Positions 49,908 to 58,299 of a stretch of DNA of 64,000 nucleotides are shown here, piece after piece (the first letter of the stretch is position 1; each line of letters begins with the position of its first letter). Source of the DNA: CAYZMS01 sp964479625. Its GTDB lineage: Bacteria > Bacteroidota > Bacteroidia > Chitinophagales > Saprospiraceae. The position numbers and the translations under genes are program-made. Under the pieces are notes generated by a model, which had not been told where the DNA came from, did not search any database, and saw only the letters and a list, made by a program, of their open reading frames with translations. The stretch lies in contig CAYZMS010000003.1 in the NCBI GenBank assembly GCA_964479625.1, positions 62,001 to 126,000 of the forward strand. Direction: 5' to 3'.

Positions 49908-51305
49908 TTATGGGTTATGGTTTTTTTCTTCCGTCTCCAGGATGTGTGACATTCCCTCGTGCCTGGGACTGTGTTGAATATGTCCTTTTGCATAGGGTCC
50001 TGCCTGGATCTTTTTATTGAGCAGATAAATAAAAAGTATAAACAGCAGGGCATAGATGGCAGTAAACAAGATCAGGGAGAATAACACCTGATTAGCTGTC
50101 ACTACTTTCGAAAGGGCGTCGGAGGTGCGCAGCAATCCATAGACCACCCAGGGCTGACGGCCCATTTCCGCAGAATACCAACCAAATTGGTTGGCAATTT
50201 GGGGCAACAAAACGGATGGTACAAATATCCAGAGCAGCCATCGTTGTTTAAATAACCGGCCCGCTCGCAACTGCCAAAGACCAAACCAGGACAAAGCGAT
50301 CAAGAAAAGACCAATGGCTACCATGATATGGTAAAATTGAAATATGGCATTTAGTGCGGTCGGGCGTTCCTCCTCGGGAAAAGCATTTAACCCGCTAATT
50401 GGTTCATCCCAATTCCAGTGGACTAGAAAACTGAGGCCGTTGGGTATGGCGAGCCCCTCGACAGTTTGGTCTTTTTTATTTACCCACCCCAGCAAATAAA
50501 GGTCGGCAGGGGCGAGCGTATCGAAATGACCTTCGAGTGCTGCAAGCTTGGCAGGCTGGTTTTGGGCTACCCCATCTGCAGATCGATGGCCGGCCCATAG
50601 CTGAGCAAGGCTGGCCAGGGCGGCTACCCAAAGCGCGATGCGAAATGCCTTTTTCGAAATTTCGACATGGCGGTTCTTTAGTAGGTACCAGGCATGGACA
50701 CTTAACACCAGAAACGCTCCGGCTAGAAAGGCACCCAGCCAAACATGCAGCAGGCGGTCGACACTGGATGGGTTGAACACCATGGCCCAGAAATCGGTGA
50801 TCTCTGCTCTTGCATTCATACCTTCTCCCACAACATGATAACCAGCAGGCGTTTGTTGCCAGGAATTGGCCACTACGATCCAAACGGCAGAGAACATGGA
50901 CCCCAGCCAAACGCCCAGGGTAGCTATGAAATGAACCCTTGGAGAAACACGATTCCACCCAAACAGCAGGAGGCCGAGGAAACCACTTTCCAGCGCAAAG
51001 GCAAAAATCCCTTCCGCAGCAAGGGCACTTCCAAAAATGTCCCCTACATATCGACTGTAGGTGGCCCAGTTGGTGCCGAATTCGAATTCCATAACAATAC
51101 CGGTAGCAACTCCCAGCCCGAAGGTCAGGGCAAAGATCTTTGTCCAAAACCGGGCAAGGTCTTCGTATTCCTTTATGCCGGTTCGCAGGAACTGCCCTTC
51201 CATGATCACCATGATCAAACCAAGACCAATACTTAGGGGCGGGTAGATATAGTGAAATGCGACGGTAAAGGCAAACTGAATCCGGGACAGAATTTCTACG
51301 TCCAT
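49908..51305 (-). CDS. cydA: Cytochrome bd oxidase subunit I
   Basis: CydA holds hemes b558, b595 and d and the quinol site. The 465-residue protein has the N-terminal heme ligand His18 in RIQFAFTVAFHYIYPPLSIGLGL, the LARFWTKIFALTFGLGVATGIVMEFEFGTNW segment, and GWYSAEMGRQPWVVYG, the GRQPW signature. The quinol loop is of the short type. ATG 51305 is chosen because the conserved start MDVEILSRIQF lies there; the extra 22 codons upstream are not conserved-looking. It is the first gene of cydAB; no clear FNR-type palindrome was seen upstream. Confidence 0.95.
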   Translation of the reverse strand: MDVEILSRIQFAFTVAFHYIYPPLSIGLGLIMVIMEGQFLRTGIKEYEDLARFWTKIFALTFGLGVATGIVMEFEFGTNWATYSRYVGDIFGSALAAEGIFAFALESGFLGLLLFGWNRVSPRVHFIATLGVWLGSMFSAVWIVVANSWQQTPAGYHVVGEGMNARAEITDFWAMVFNPSSVDRLLHVWLGAFLAGAFLVLSVHAWYLLKNRHVEISKKAFRIALWVAALASLAQLWAGHRSADGVAQNQPAKLAALEGHFDTLAPADLYLLGWVNKKDQTVEGLAIPNGLSFLVHWNWDEPISGLNAFPEEERPTALNAIFQFYHIMVAIGLFLIALSWFGLWQLRAGRLFKQRWLLWIFVPSVLLPQIANQFGWYSAEMGRQPWVVYGLLRTSDALSKVVTANQVLFSLILFTAIYALLFILFIYLLNKKIQAGPYAKGHIQHSPRHEGMSHILETEEKNHNP

Positions 51306-51443
51306 AAAAAGCACTGCTTTATTGATTACTCCGTTCTTCGAACACTCCACGAGAGGGAAAAGGAGGTTCAAAAACAGCTACAAGGTGTTCAGAATGCTTG
51401 GTAAAAACACGTGCAAAAAGCAAAATAGGATGGTACTTTCTAT

Positions 51444-51857
51444 TTATTCCGAAAGCTTTTGCTCCGTCTTTCGACTTTGCAACTCTGAACGGATCAACTC
51501 CCCCATCATGTCGCTGTGGCCGGTTCCAGGGAAAAGATACCGGATCAACAGAAGCCCTGCGGCAAAAAGAAAAAGATTAAAGGGAAAAAGAGCAAGAGCG
51601 ACGGTAGCTAGGGTAGGAAGGTCGATCAAATAGCAGGCTAACCACATTAATAACCAGGTTGGCGAGAAAGCGGCAACCCGGATCAATAACTTTTGAATTT
51701 TGTGGAACAGCTGATTCCTGCTTTCCCATTGGCCCTTAAGGCGAATAAGTTGGGGCGTGGAAAAAAAAGCAGGCCCCGTCTCCGAAAGATAGGTAAGCTC
51801 GTCATCTACGCTCTCCTCGATTTCGCGCAACAGTTGATTTAAATTTCGATTAGGCAT
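51444..51857 (-). CDS. Unknown two-helix membrane protein
   Basis: The 137-residue protein begins with a soluble helical part (LNQLLREIEESVDDELTYLSETG), continues with IRLKGQWESRNQLFHKIQKLLIRV, and has two membrane segments (about 64-80 and 88-107). A charged tail follows. The family is not recognised. It lies between cydA and the SulP gene on the same strand, with gaps of 138 and 70 bases, so it may belong to either unit. A role in regulating either complex would be guesswork. Confidence 0.6.
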   Translation of the reverse strand: MPNRNLNQLLREIEESVDDELTYLSETGPAFFSTPQLIRLKGQWESRNQLFHKIQKLLIRVAAFSPTWLLMWLACYLIDLPTLATVALALFPFNLFLFAAGLLLIRYLFPGTGHSDMMGELIRSELQSRKTEQKLSE

Positions 51858-51927
51858 TTTAGGATAAGCTTTTGCTATTCACCCATCAGGCTTTTCAAAT
51901 ATACTGATAATCCGGTTAATATGCAGC

Positions 51928-53634
51928 TTAGTGTTTGGGAGACAACTTACTTTTTTGGGCATCATACCATTGTAGTGCTTCTTCTACATCTGTGAACAGG
52001 TGTTTTACATGAAAACGTTTCTTTTGCTGGAAGCGTTCCAGGATATCCCTTTGAGGCCCAAGGACGCGGGCAAGGACGAATGTGATATCCCGTTGCGCCA
52101 GTTCTGCACTCAGTTTATTCAACATTTCCACGGAGCTACTATCCATTCCATTAATACATTCTGCATCCAGGACGAATAGCTTCAAAGCATTAGGACCCTT
52201 CTCTTCGACCAGTTCCAGAATCTGTTTTCGAAAAAAATCCAGATTGGCAAAATAAAGCCGGGCATCGAAACGAACAACGAGGGTATCTCCCCGTGTTTGA
52301 GCGCTGTCGTGCCTTTTGATATCCCGATAGAAGGAATATCCTGGCACCTTGCCCAGAACAACAATATTAGGGCGGGTAGACCGGTACACTATAACCAGCA
52401 TGGATAAAACCACCCCGATAAGGATCCCTTCCTGTATCCCAATAAAAAGAGTCCCTAAAAAGGTGGCGATCAGCATCCAGAAATCAGAGCGGTACGTTTG
52501 CCACAAATAAAGCGCTGCATTGAAGTCGAACATGCTCAGCACGCCCAAAATAATAAGGGAAGCTAATATTGCTTCTGGCATATAATAAAAAAGAGGAGTA
52601 AGGAATAGAAGGGTTAGTATAATGATCAAACCTGTAAAAACAATGGACAGGTTAGTACGCCCCCCAGCGGAACCCTTAATGGCAGAAAGGGAAAAGGAAC
52701 CTACCGCAGGAAAAGATTGGAAGAAGGCGCCACCAACATTAGAAAGCCCCATTGCAATCAATTCCTGATTGGGTATCACTTCATGGTTCTTTAACCGCTC
52801 CTGCAGGGCCTGTGCTACAGCAATGGATTGAATAAATCCGATAAAAGCAATGGCTATGGCATTGTAAACCAGATCTCCGGCCATGTTCAGGTCCAGGAAG
52901 TTGACGGCGAAGTGAGGAAAACCTTTGGTAATATCACCGATGATGGCAATTCCATATTGTTGTAAATCCAAAAAGTAGGAAAGGCCTACTCCCAGTATTA
53001 AAACCAACATGGGGCCTGGTATTCGAATAAAGCGTTTAAATCGCCTGGATAGGAGCAAAACAAGGATCGTACAAACACTAAGCAGGAAAGTGGGCCAGTT
53101 GATCTCACTAATATGCTGGATGAGGTGCTGAACTGTAATGTGTGCATAACTCGAGCGAGGGAGTTCAATACCAAATAAGTGTTTCAGCTGCGAGGCTCCA
53201 ATGGTGATCGCCAGAGCCGAGGAAAATCCACTGGTAACTGGGTTGGACATAAAATTGACCAGAAAGCCCATTCGAAAAAGGCCCATCAGTAACTTGACCA
53301 AACCCACCATTAGGGCCAGTAAAGCCGCAGCCTGCAGGTATTGCCCTGTCCCAGGTTCTGCAACGGTACTTACCGCTGTTCCCGTCATTATGGCGATGAC
53401 TGCAGCCGGCCCCATAACCAGATAGGGAGAAGTGCCAAAAAAAAGATATAACAAAGCCGGGATAAGCGCCGTGTAAAGGCCGACATTCGGTGGAAGACCT
53501 GCCAGCAGGGCATAGGCCATCGCCTGAGGGATGACAACCATCCCGACGGTCAGCCCGGCAGGAAGATCTCCCTTCAGATCCTCAAGAGAATAGGTCGGAA
53601 ACCAATCAAAAAAGGGGGCAACTTGCTTTAGCAC
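51928..53634 (-). CDS. SulP/SLC26 family anion transporter with STAS domain
   Basis: The 568-residue protein has the SLC26 signature near the N-terminus (DLPAGLTVGMVVIPQAMAYALLAGLPPNVGLYTALIPALLYLFFGTS), about 12-14 membrane segments, NVGGAFFQSFPAVGSFSLSAIKGSAGGRTNLS, and a C-terminal STAS domain (about 455-550: LVVRFDARLYFANLDFFRKQIL, DAECINGMDSSSVEMLNKL). Substrates of bacterial SulP proteins include sulfate, bicarbonate and dicarboxylates. The nearby sulfur genes make sulfate attractive, but this is not shown. The start is GTG 53632-53634. It follows the Crp/Fnr gene by 9 bases, so the regulator and transporter are one operon. Confidence 0.9.
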   Translation of the reverse strand: MLKQVAPFFDWFPTYSLEDLKGDLPAGLTVGMVVIPQAMAYALLAGLPPNVGLYTALIPALLYLFFGTSPYLVMGPAAVIAIMTGTAVSTVAEPGTGQYLQAAALLALMVGLVKLLMGLFRMGFLVNFMSNPVTSGFSSALAITIGASQLKHLFGIELPRSSYAHITVQHLIQHISEINWPTFLLSVCTILVLLLSRRFKRFIRIPGPMLVLILGVGLSYFLDLQQYGIAIIGDITKGFPHFAVNFLDLNMAGDLVYNAIAIAFIGFIQSIAVAQALQERLKNHEVIPNQELIAMGLSNVGGAFFQSFPAVGSFSLSAIKGSAGGRTNLSIVFTGLIIILTLLFLTPLFYYMPEAILASLIILGVLSMFDFNAALYLWQTYRSDFWMLIATFLGTLFIGIQEGILIGVVLSMLVIVYRSTRPNIVVLGKVPGYSFYRDIKRHDSAQTRGDTLVVRFDARLYFANLDFFRKQILELVEEKGPNALKLFVLDAECINGMDSSSVEMLNKLSAELAQRDITFVLARVLGPQRDILERFQQKKRFHVKHLFTDVEEALQWYDAQKSKLSPKH

Positions 53635-53643
53635 GGATGAAGA

Positions 53644-54294
53644 CTATTGAATGAGTTCAATTTTATTACGGCCCAGCTTAACCATTCCATCGCGCTCTAA
53701 TTGTTTCAATAGGCGGGATACCGCTTCCCGGGATGCACTCAGGTCGTAAGCAATTTCCTGATGGGTGGATTGGATAATAGTATTACCTGTTGCCTGCGCT
53801 TTTTTTTGCAGGTAACTCAACAGGCGTTCATCCATTTTTCGAAAAGCAATTTCATCCAGCGTGCGCACCAGTTCAAGCATTCTATAATCATATGAGCGCA
53901 TGATGAAGTTTTTCCAGCTTTGGTAGCGCGACATCCAGTCATCAATGTATTTAATGGGAATGCCGATAATGGTCGTATTTTCTTCGGCGGTCGTCCGGAT
54001 CTCGCTTTTCTTGTTCATCATACAACAAGTAAAAGACATCGAGCAGGTTTCACCGGCTTGAAGGTAGTACAAAAACAGTTCGTTCCCCTCTTCATCTTCT
54101 CTGGATACCTTTATAGCCCCTTCGATGACCAGCGGAACGATCTTAACATAGGCCCCTATTTCCATGATCACTTCACCTGCAGAGAAGTGTAACAAACGGC
54201 CCACCTGAGCAATCTCCTCCTGTAGCTGCTTTTCAGCTATATGAGAGTAATTTTTCCGGATAAGGTCCAGGATTTGCGGATTAGTATCAACCAT
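53644..54294 (-). CDS. Crp/Fnr family transcription regulator
   Basis: The 216-residue protein has a cyclic-nucleotide-type sensor domain (about 20-130, with FSAGEVIMEIGAYVKIVPLVIEGAIKVS) and a C-terminal winged helix-turn-helix (STHQEIAYDLSASREAVSRLLKQLERDGMVKL). A cysteine group (CSMSFTCCMMN) sits in the sensor domain, as in many Bacteroidota members; the four N-terminal Fe-S cysteines of FNR are absent. It lies directly upstream of the SulP gene, with cydAB two genes further, so control of anion uptake and of the bd oxidase is plausible but unproven. The ligand is unknown. Confidence 0.88.
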   Translation of the reverse strand: MVDTNPQILDLIRKNYSHIAEKQLQEEIAQVGRLLHFSAGEVIMEIGAYVKIVPLVIEGAIKVSREDEEGNELFLYYLQAGETCSMSFTCCMMNKKSEIRTTAEENTTIIGIPIKYIDDWMSRYQSWKNFIMRSYDYRMLELVRTLDEIAFRKMDERLLSYLQKKAQATGNTIIQSTHQEIAYDLSASREAVSRLLKQLERDGMVKLGRNKIELIQ

Positions 54295-54360
54295 TACTTA
54301 CACAGTTTATTCGAACCCAACACGGGCTATTTTATTAGTAGGAACTTTGGAATAGGAGGC

Positions 54361-54744
54361 CTAATTGGTCGCTTTAGGATCGTACTTCACATTTAATCCC
54401 AACCAGATCGACCGGGCTAAGCGAAAGGTATAAACAAAGAAAAAGGCGCAAACGGCTATGAGGGCAGCAAAAGAGGTCTCCAGGTCCCAGCCGATCAGCC
54501 AATGTACGAGGGCAACAAATCCCAGGCAAAAAAAGCCGGTAAAAATATAGGAAATGAACATGGCACCGTAGTAGAAGCCAGGCTCCGGTTCGAAATCCTG
54601 ACCACAAACCGAACAACGGTCGTACATATCAAATGACTTTCGAAAAGAAAAGGCACCGGTCTCATATTGCCGGCCCTCATGGCAGCGTGGACACTTGAAA
54701 TTAAAAATAGGGTAGAAGGGGGAGCTTTTTTTGAATAATCTCAT
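54361..54744 (-). CDS. DUF983 membrane protein with two CxxC zinc-ribbon pairs
   Basis: The 127-residue protein has an N-terminal zinc-ribbon-like part, CPRCHEG (Cys19/Cys22) and CSVCGQDFEPEPGFYYGAMF, followed by two or three membrane segments (about 60-105). DUF983 proteins are found in many bacteria, sometimes beside cytochrome oxidase genes; the function is unknown. It is preceded by a promoter match at 54824-54831. It has the same direction as the Crp/Fnr gene, with a 66-base gap. Confidence 0.82.
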   Translation of the reverse strand: MRLFKKSSPFYPIFNFKCPRCHEGRQYETGAFSFRKSFDMYDRCSVCGQDFEPEPGFYYGAMFISYIFTGFFCLGFVALVHWLIGWDLETSFAALIAVCAFFFVYTFRLARSIWLGLNVKYDPKATN

Positions 54745-54823
54745 GGCTCTTATTTTAAGTAGCAGAACTGCGGGCCGGCTGAATCACTTGACGTCGCCGG
54801 CTGGTCTTGACCTTTGTCAGGGG

Positions 54824-54831
54824 CAAAAGTA
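54824..54831 (-). promoter_or_regulatory. -7 promoter element of the DUF983 gene
   Basis: On the minus strand TACTTTTG (54831-54824) fits TAnnTTTG exactly; the -33 region has no clean TTTG. The start site would be near 54817, giving a 73-base leader. The leader includes two copies of GCCGGCTG (about 54774 and 54796). The rest of 54745-55042 shows no gene. Confidence 0.42.
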
Positions 54832-55042
54832 CCCCTACTGTTTCACTTACACATGAAAAACTGTTCATATTTTCATGATAATACAAAACAAAGCCTGGGT
54901 TGGTTTACTAAGCGGAAAACCTGAAAGGATAGGCCGTATTCAGACAAGTCTTAAAAAAGGTCTGGGGACCCGTTTCAAATTTGTTCATTCAAAACAACAT
55001 AGGCGATCAACTCAAATCGATAAAGAAGCGTTGCGTCGACCT

Positions 55043-55360
55043 TTACATATTGCACTGGCAGTTTTCCAGGCACTCGATAATGAGGGAGACGTCCCGCTCT
55101 TTCAGGAAGTACATCATTTTTCGACCATCGCGTCTAACTCCGAGTATTCCCTTGAGGCGCATATCTTTTAGATGGTGAGAGGTAAGGGATTGTTCGCTGC
55201 CCATGGTCTCACAGATCTCGGTAACCGACAGTCTGGGGTACTGTTCCAGCAGGTGGACAATCCCCAGGCGAAGCGGGTGAGCTACGGTCTTCAGAATAGA
55301 AGCAATACGTTCCAGCTTCTCCGCCTGGTCCTCGTTGATAATGCCGTTTTTCGGTTCCAT
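55043..55360 (-). CDS. ArsR/SmtB-family winged-helix repressor
   Basis: The 105-residue protein has the ArsR layout: ERIASILKTVAHPLRLGIVHLLEQYPRLSVTEICETMGSEQ, the recognition helix SLTSHHLKDMRLKGILGVRRDGRKMMYFL, and a C-terminal helix RDVSLIIECLENCQCNM. The Cys-x-Cys pair at the very end could bind a metal or sense thiol oxidation, although the classical alpha-3 ELCV(C/G) box is not present. No obvious target (an exporter or reductase) is adjacent: DUF983 lies downstream and the tRNA upstream. A good promoter precedes it at 55414-55446. Confidence 0.87.
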   Translation of the reverse strand: MEPKNGIINEDQAEKLERIASILKTVAHPLRLGIVHLLEQYPRLSVTEICETMGSEQSLTSHHLKDMRLKGILGVRRDGRKMMYFLKERDVSLIIECLENCQCNM

Positions 55361-55413
55361 ATGTGTAATCGTAAGTAATTCTTGGGAATGCTCCCTGGTC
55401 TGGTACCATGTAC

Positions 55414-55446
55414 TAAAAGTAGGTCCCTTCAGTGAAATGGCACAAA
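55414..55446 (-). promoter_or_regulatory. Promoter of the ArsR-type gene
   Basis: Minus strand: TTTG (55446-55443), 21 bases, TACTTTTA (55421-55414), one mismatch to TAnnTTTG. The start site is about 55407, with a 47-base leader. The leader contains GGTACCATG-type partial symmetry near 55405, a possible self-binding site. Confidence 0.5.
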
Positions 55447-55575
55447 TTATTCCAAATAAAAAAAAATTCGGAAAGGAAATTGGAAATGTTCAGACTTATT
55501 TAACGATACTTCCGGCTTAATTACAAAAGAAAGAGGGGGAAAGTTGAAAGTGGAAGAGTAAAAAAGTAAAAAGAA

Positions 55576-55663
55576 TGGTGCCCAGAACAGGAATCGAACC
55601 TGCACGCTCTAAACGAGCACAAGGCCCTCAACCTTGCGTGTCTACCAATTCCACCACCTGGGC
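55576..55663 (-). tRNA. tRNA-Leu (anticodon GAG)
   Basis: On the minus strand the 5' end GCCCAGG pairs with CTGGGC near the 3' end, followed by discriminator A and an encoded CCA (55576-55578). The D-loop reads GGTAGACAC, the anticodon stem CAAGG/CCTTG holds the loop TTGAGGG with anticodon GAG, a long variable arm (TGCTCGTTTAGAGCG) marks class II leucine tRNA, and the T-loop is GGTTCGATTCC. It decodes CUC and CUU. A T-rich stretch follows the gene. Confidence 0.95.
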
Positions 55664-55748
55664 TTGGGAAAACACTTATTGATAAGCATTTTCAAAAGTT
55701 ATGCAAAAATAAGGGCTTTCCCGACGCTGCGCAAGAAATCCCTGGCAA

Positions 55749-56519
55749 TTATTTTTCAGCTTTTTCTAAAGCCGCTTGTCGAAGCCGTTGGAGAAAGGGA
55801 GAAGCAAAAATGAACTCCTGTAGGTATTCGTTATCACTACTCATTACTTCCTTATGGTTCCCGCGCCAGGCCACATGCCCTTTATGCAGGAGGGTGATAT
55901 TCTCCCCGATCTCCATGACGGAGTTCATGTCATGGGTATTTATGATAGTAGTGATGTTATTATCTTGTGTAATACCCTGGATCAATTCATCCACAACTAT
56001 GGAAGTCTTGGGGTCCAGGCCGGAGTTGGGCTCGTCGCAAAAAAGGTATTTCGGGTTAAGGACAATAGCCCGTGCAATACCCACTCGTTTTTGCATACCT
56101 CCACTGATCTCGGAGGGGTAGCGGTCATTTACGCCTTGCAGGTTCACTCTTTCGAGGCAATAATTGACCTGATCGAGTTTTTCCTTTCTGGTTTTATTGG
56201 TGAACATATCCAGGGGGAAGCGGACGTTCTCCTCCACGCTGATTGAGTCGAAAAGGGCAGAAGCTTGAAAGAGCATACCGATCTCCATTCGAAGTGTTCG
56301 AACCTGCTTTTTGGAGAGTTTACAAAAGTCGACCTTATCGTAAAAAATAGAGCCGCTGGTAGGGCTCAGGAGCCCAACCAGGAGTTTCAGCAAAACCGTT
56401 TTACCGGCCCCGCTTCGCCCGATGATGAGGTTAGTTTTACCCTGGTAAAACTCGGTGGTGATCCCCTTGAGAACCTCCGTATCACCGAAAGACTTATAAA
56501 GGTTATCCGTTCGAATCAT
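55749..56519 (-). CDS. mlaF: ABC transporter ATP-binding protein, MlaF type
   Basis: MlaF powers the Mla/MCE lipid transport complex. The 256-residue protein has Walker A GRSGAGKT (34-41), a Q-loop MLFQASALFDSISVEENVRFPL, the signature SEISGGMQKRVGIARAIVLNPK, Walker B YLFCDEPNSGLDP and the H-loop NTHDM. The Ala-Leu-Phe-Asp-Ser pattern after the Q-loop is characteristic of MlaF. ATG 56519 is preferred over TTG 56528. It follows the permease gene by 11 bases. The MCE-domain substrate protein (MlaD) is not adjacent; a tRNA and an ArsR gene come next. Confidence 0.9.
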   Translation of the reverse strand: MIRTDNLYKSFGDTEVLKGITTEFYQGKTNLIIGRSGAGKTVLLKLLVGLLSPTSGSIFYDKVDFCKLSKKQVRTLRMEIGMLFQASALFDSISVEENVRFPLDMFTNKTRKEKLDQVNYCLERVNLQGVNDRYPSEISGGMQKRVGIARAIVLNPKYLFCDEPNSGLDPKTSIVVDELIQGITQDNNITTIINTHDMNSVMEIGENITLLHKGHVAWRGNHKEVMSSDNEYLQEFIFASPFLQRLRQAALEKAEK

Positions 56520-56530
56520 AGACAGCAAAA

Positions 56531-57274
56531 TCAGGTCAATAGGACCGCGATCAAATAATCGGCCAGCAAAATCAATATATCACTAAACACTACTGCATTC
56601 GTGCTGGCTTTCCCAAGTTGAATGCTACCCCCTTGCACAAAGTAGCCCTGATAGGCTGAGACGGTAGTCAACAGAAAAGCGAACACCACTGCTTTTATAA
56701 ACATCATGACAACGTTGAAAGGTACAAAAAAGGATCGAAGCCCTTGTTCGTATTCTTCCCCTGTCATTAAGCCAGTCGGTACCGACGAGAGGTACCCGCC
56801 CATGATACTCACAAAAGCAGCAATGGCCACCAGCATTGGGATCACAAGAAGAGCCGCTATAACCTTAGGCATGATCAGATAGGCTGCAGTATTGACTCCC
56901 ATGATCTCCATGGCATCAATATGTTCCTTTTGCCGCATTCCTCCAATCTCTGAAGCAATGTTCGAACCAACTTTTCCCGCCAAAACAAGGCAGGTAATGG
57001 TAGGCGCCAACTCAATTATGGTACTATCCCTTACGATATAGCCAATATAGTAAATAGGCACCAGCGTCCCGTCCAATTGGTAAGCAAATTGTACCGCAGT
57101 TACTGCCCCGATAAACAAGGCGATCAAAACGACGATCACCACCGACCCCACTCCGATATCGTTCATCTGGCGCATGGTCTCCTTGTAGTACATGGAAACC
57201 TTCTCCGGGCGGGCTATAGCAGTGCCCATCATAATGAGGTAACGGCCGAAGTGGTATAAGATGTTGAGATTCAT
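56531..57274 (-). CDS. mlaE: MlaE-family lipid ABC transporter permease
   Basis: The 247-residue protein has the MlaE/Ttg2B pattern: a short N-terminal helix, then GVGSVVIVVLIALFIGAVTAVQFAYQL, IVRDSTIIELAPTITCLVLAGKVGSNIASEIGGMRQKEHIDAMEIMGVN, where GxxGxxIAxELG-like Gly/Ser positions and the Glu-Gln-Ile-Asp-Ala-like coupling motif lie, and further membrane helices. It moves phospholipids between membranes together with MlaF. ATG 57274 is chosen over TTG 57286. A possible -7 element, TATTTTTG, lies upstream at 57345-57338 (minus strand). Confidence 0.9.
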   Translation of the reverse strand: MNLNILYHFGRYLIMMGTAIARPEKVSMYYKETMRQMNDIGVGSVVIVVLIALFIGAVTAVQFAYQLDGTLVPIYYIGYIVRDSTIIELAPTITCLVLAGKVGSNIASEIGGMRQKEHIDAMEIMGVNTAAYLIMPKVIAALLVIPMLVAIAAFVSIMGGYLSSVPTGLMTGEEYEQGLRSFFVPFNVVMMFIKAVVFAFLLTTVSAYQGYFVQGGSIQLGKASTNAVVFSDILILLADYLIAVLLT

Positions 57275-57494
57275 AAAGTTCAGCAACTGAAGCCGGCTTC
57301 AAAAAAGACAAAGCCAAGAATAGTGTTTAGAAGTAGACAAAAATAGACTACTTTTAGGCAGTTTGAGTTTAAGATTTACAACCGGCCCTGCAAAGGTAGT
57401 AAATCGACTGAATTCATAGAACAGCCATTTATAAGGAATGGTTGCCTCAATTGCTTTTAGATCATCTGTTGAAATCACCAAGACCACTAATTGA

Positions 57495-58199
57495 ATGAGT
57501 TCTGCCCTGATCACAGGCGCCACCAAAGGAATTGGCCTTGCTTTAAGTCGAACCTTTACCCCCTATCTTGATCAGTTGATGATAACTGGTAGAAATGCGG
57601 ATCAGTTGCAGGAATTAGCGGGGCATTTAAAAAGGCTAGCTCCCAGGCTCGATGTCCTTCCTTTTCCAACCGACCAAGCCCAAGCAGCGGAACGCGATCA
57701 ACTAGCTTCGAGGGCTATACACTTTTTAGGAGCCCCTGATATTCTCATCAATAATGCAGGCCTTTTCGAACAGGGGTCCTTGCTGGATTCCGATGCAGCC
57801 ACCCTGGGGCCTATGCTCCAGGTAAACCTGATCGCCCCGGTGGAACTAACCAGGGCCCTTCTTCCGAGAATGGTGGAAAAAGGCAGCGGGCATATTTTTC
57901 AAATGTGCTCCGTAGCCAGCCTGGAGGCTTTTGCCAACTGCCACTATTATACTATTTCAAAGTATGGGCTGTTGGGCCATACCAACGCTCTTCGGGAAGA
58001 AGTTCGGCGCTTTGGTATTCGGGTGACGGCCGTATTGCCTGGCGCTACCTGGAGTAATTCCTGGAAAGGGGTAGACCTTCCCAAAGACCGCCTGATGCCT
58101 CCGGATGCTGTGGCAAAAGCTATACTCGAAGCCTGGAAATTACCCCCTGAGGCCATGGTGGAAGAGCTTCGAATTCGGCCTCAGCTCGGGGATCTGTAA
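57495..58199 (+). CDS. Short-chain dehydrogenase/reductase
   Basis: The 234-residue protein has the classical SDR motifs: TGATKGIG (residues 7-14), NNAG in ILINNAGLFEQG, and the catalytic Ser-x-Tyr-x3-Lys arrangement in MCSVASLEAF...YYTISKYGLLGH. It is a soluble NAD(P)-dependent oxidoreductase of unknown substrate. The size is a normal single domain. It is divergent from mlaE and upstream of dcd. Confidence 0.9.
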   Translation: MSSALITGATKGIGLALSRTFTPYLDQLMITGRNADQLQELAGHLKRLAPRLDVLPFPTDQAQAAERDQLASRAIHFLGAPDILINNAGLFEQGSLLDSDAATLGPMLQVNLIAPVELTRALLPRMVEKGSGHIFQMCSVASLEAFANCHYYTISKYGLLGHTNALREEVRRFGIRVTAVLPGATWSNSWKGVDLPKDRLMPPDAVAKAILEAWKLPPEAMVEELRIRPQLGDL

Positions 58200-58249
58200 A
58201 ACAAAAAAGGTGTCCTAAAGGAAGTAGTCAGTGGATGGTTTCCCCCGAC

Positions 58250-58279
58250 TTTAATAAAAAAACTAAATGCTTACTTTTG
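58250..58279 (+). promoter_or_regulatory. Promoter of dcd
   Basis: TACTTTTG (58272-58279) is an exact TAnnTTTG; TTTA (58250-58253) lies 18 bases upstream in the -33 place. The start site near 58286 leaves a leader of about 14 bases, so the frame extension to ATG 58267 cannot be the start if this promoter is used. Confidence 0.5.
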
Positions 58280-58299
58280 CGCTTTTATACCTGCAAGCT

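Noticed and set aside
50476..51147. 223-residue alternate frame inside cydA
   Set aside because: Cys/Arg/Pro-rich composition typical of an off-frame translation of a membrane-protein gene; cydA is unambiguous.
54875..55171. Plus-strand 98-residue ORF antisense to the ArsR gene
   Set aside because: It has no coding features of its own and overlaps the well-supported ArsR frame.
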